Source: Bordetella parapertussis
GTDB lineage: Bacteria > Pseudomonadota > Gammaproteobacteria > Burkholderiales > Burkholderiaceae_B
Reading direction: 5' to 3'
Assembly: GCA_945895265.1 (NCBI GenBank)
Contig: CAMDEF010000010.1
Location: 27,541-91,540, forward strand
DNA length: 64,000 nt
Shown: one piece after another, positions 63,852-64,000 of the stretch
Position numbering within the stretch: position 1 is the stretch's first letter
Layout of the letters: each line of letters starts with the position of its first letter
Position numbers and translations under genes: made by a program
Notes under the pieces: model-generated
What the model was told of the DNA's origin: nothing
What the model saw: the letters and a program-made list of their open reading frames with translations, nothing else
The model's database searches: none

Positions 63852-64000
63852 ATGAAGATTACGACAATTGGTCTGGATATTGCAAAGAAATTTTTTCAAT
63901 TGCACTGGGTAGATATGACAACAGGTGAGGTTCATCGCAAGCAGCTCAAGCGCGAACAGATGGCAGAGTTTTTTGCCAACTGCGAGCGCAGCGTGATCGC
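63852..64000 (+). CDS. IS110-family transposase, N-terminal part (partial)
   Basis: The frame opens at ATG 63852 and runs off the window. The start MKITTIGLDIAKKFFQLHW is the DEDD (RuvC-like) catalytic-domain opening of IS110/IS1111 transposases, whose first Asp lies in G-L-D-I-A. The ensuing GEVHRKQLKREQMAEFFAN follows the family. About 50 of some 330-400 residues are visible, so the C-terminal serine-containing domain cannot be checked. It is preceded by the structured noncoding end at 63720-63851. Confidence 0.93.
   Translation, partial: MKITTIGLDIAKKFFQLHWVDMTTGEVHRKQLKREQMAEFFANCERSVI

Overview
The window looks like chromosomal DNA of a betaproteobacterium of the order Burkholderiales, most likely family Alcaligenaceae (relatives of Bordetella, Orrella or Advenella). 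The reasons are the protein families: five Bug/TctC-type tricarboxylate-binding receptors with no TctAB partner, a gcvT-gcvH-gcvP operon behind a glycine riboswitch, a tandem pair of short chromate-transporter genes, and the style of Coq7, Dcd, Mrp and MetG. The genus is inferred; no rRNA gene is present to settle it.

Region 1 (1-32,200) is mostly housekeeping. It holds the end of a phosphomannomutase, pgi, a UDP-GlcNAc dehydrogenase/4-epimerase pair for surface polysaccharide, coq7, an OsmC-like protein, thyA-folA, a DUF945 protein, the glycine-cleavage operon, a YhiN-type flavoprotein, an arginine/lysine/ornithine decarboxylase, dcd, mrp, a chromate-transporter pair, metG, tRNA-Gly(CCC), thiS-trmB, ffh, a CcsA/YpjD-like protein, ampD, htpG and an MmgE/PrpD protein. 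Between coq7 and the dehydrogenase lies a stretch of about 200 bp with a near-consensus promoter, three C/U-rich anti-Shine-Dalgarno motifs and a strong terminator. I read it as an unannotated small RNA gene.

Region 2 (32,391-36,700) is a small accessory patch next to tRNA-Leu(CAA). It has a zeta-like kinase with a tiny partner gene, a nucleotidyltransferase (MNT) antitoxin beside a decayed HEPN toxin, an acetyltransferase, a cupin, a gene fragment and an AT-rich DUF4337 protein. A degenerate copy of the tRNA-Leu 3' end at 35,751-35,780 may mark its far boundary.

Region 3 (36,685-58,660) is a catabolic and uptake region: an MFS carrier, hydrolases, a CDGSH Fe-S protein, Bug receptors (one broken by an in-frame stop), a flavoprotein with an added membrane anchor, a complete dipeptide-type ABC transporter (binding protein, two permeases, two ATPases), an old-yellow-enzyme homologue, a cytochrome b561 and a DUF985 cupin.

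Region 4 (58,824-63,635) is a tight four-gene operon. It encodes an amino-acid-type binding protein without a visible signal peptide, a Bug receptor, a membrane PAS/HD-GYP protein and a membrane histidine kinase. No permease and no response regulator are encoded. This looks like a ligand-sensing module and, with the small RNA, is the most interesting find. The window closes with the start of an IS110-family transposase preceded by a structured noncoding end that could encode a bridge RNA.
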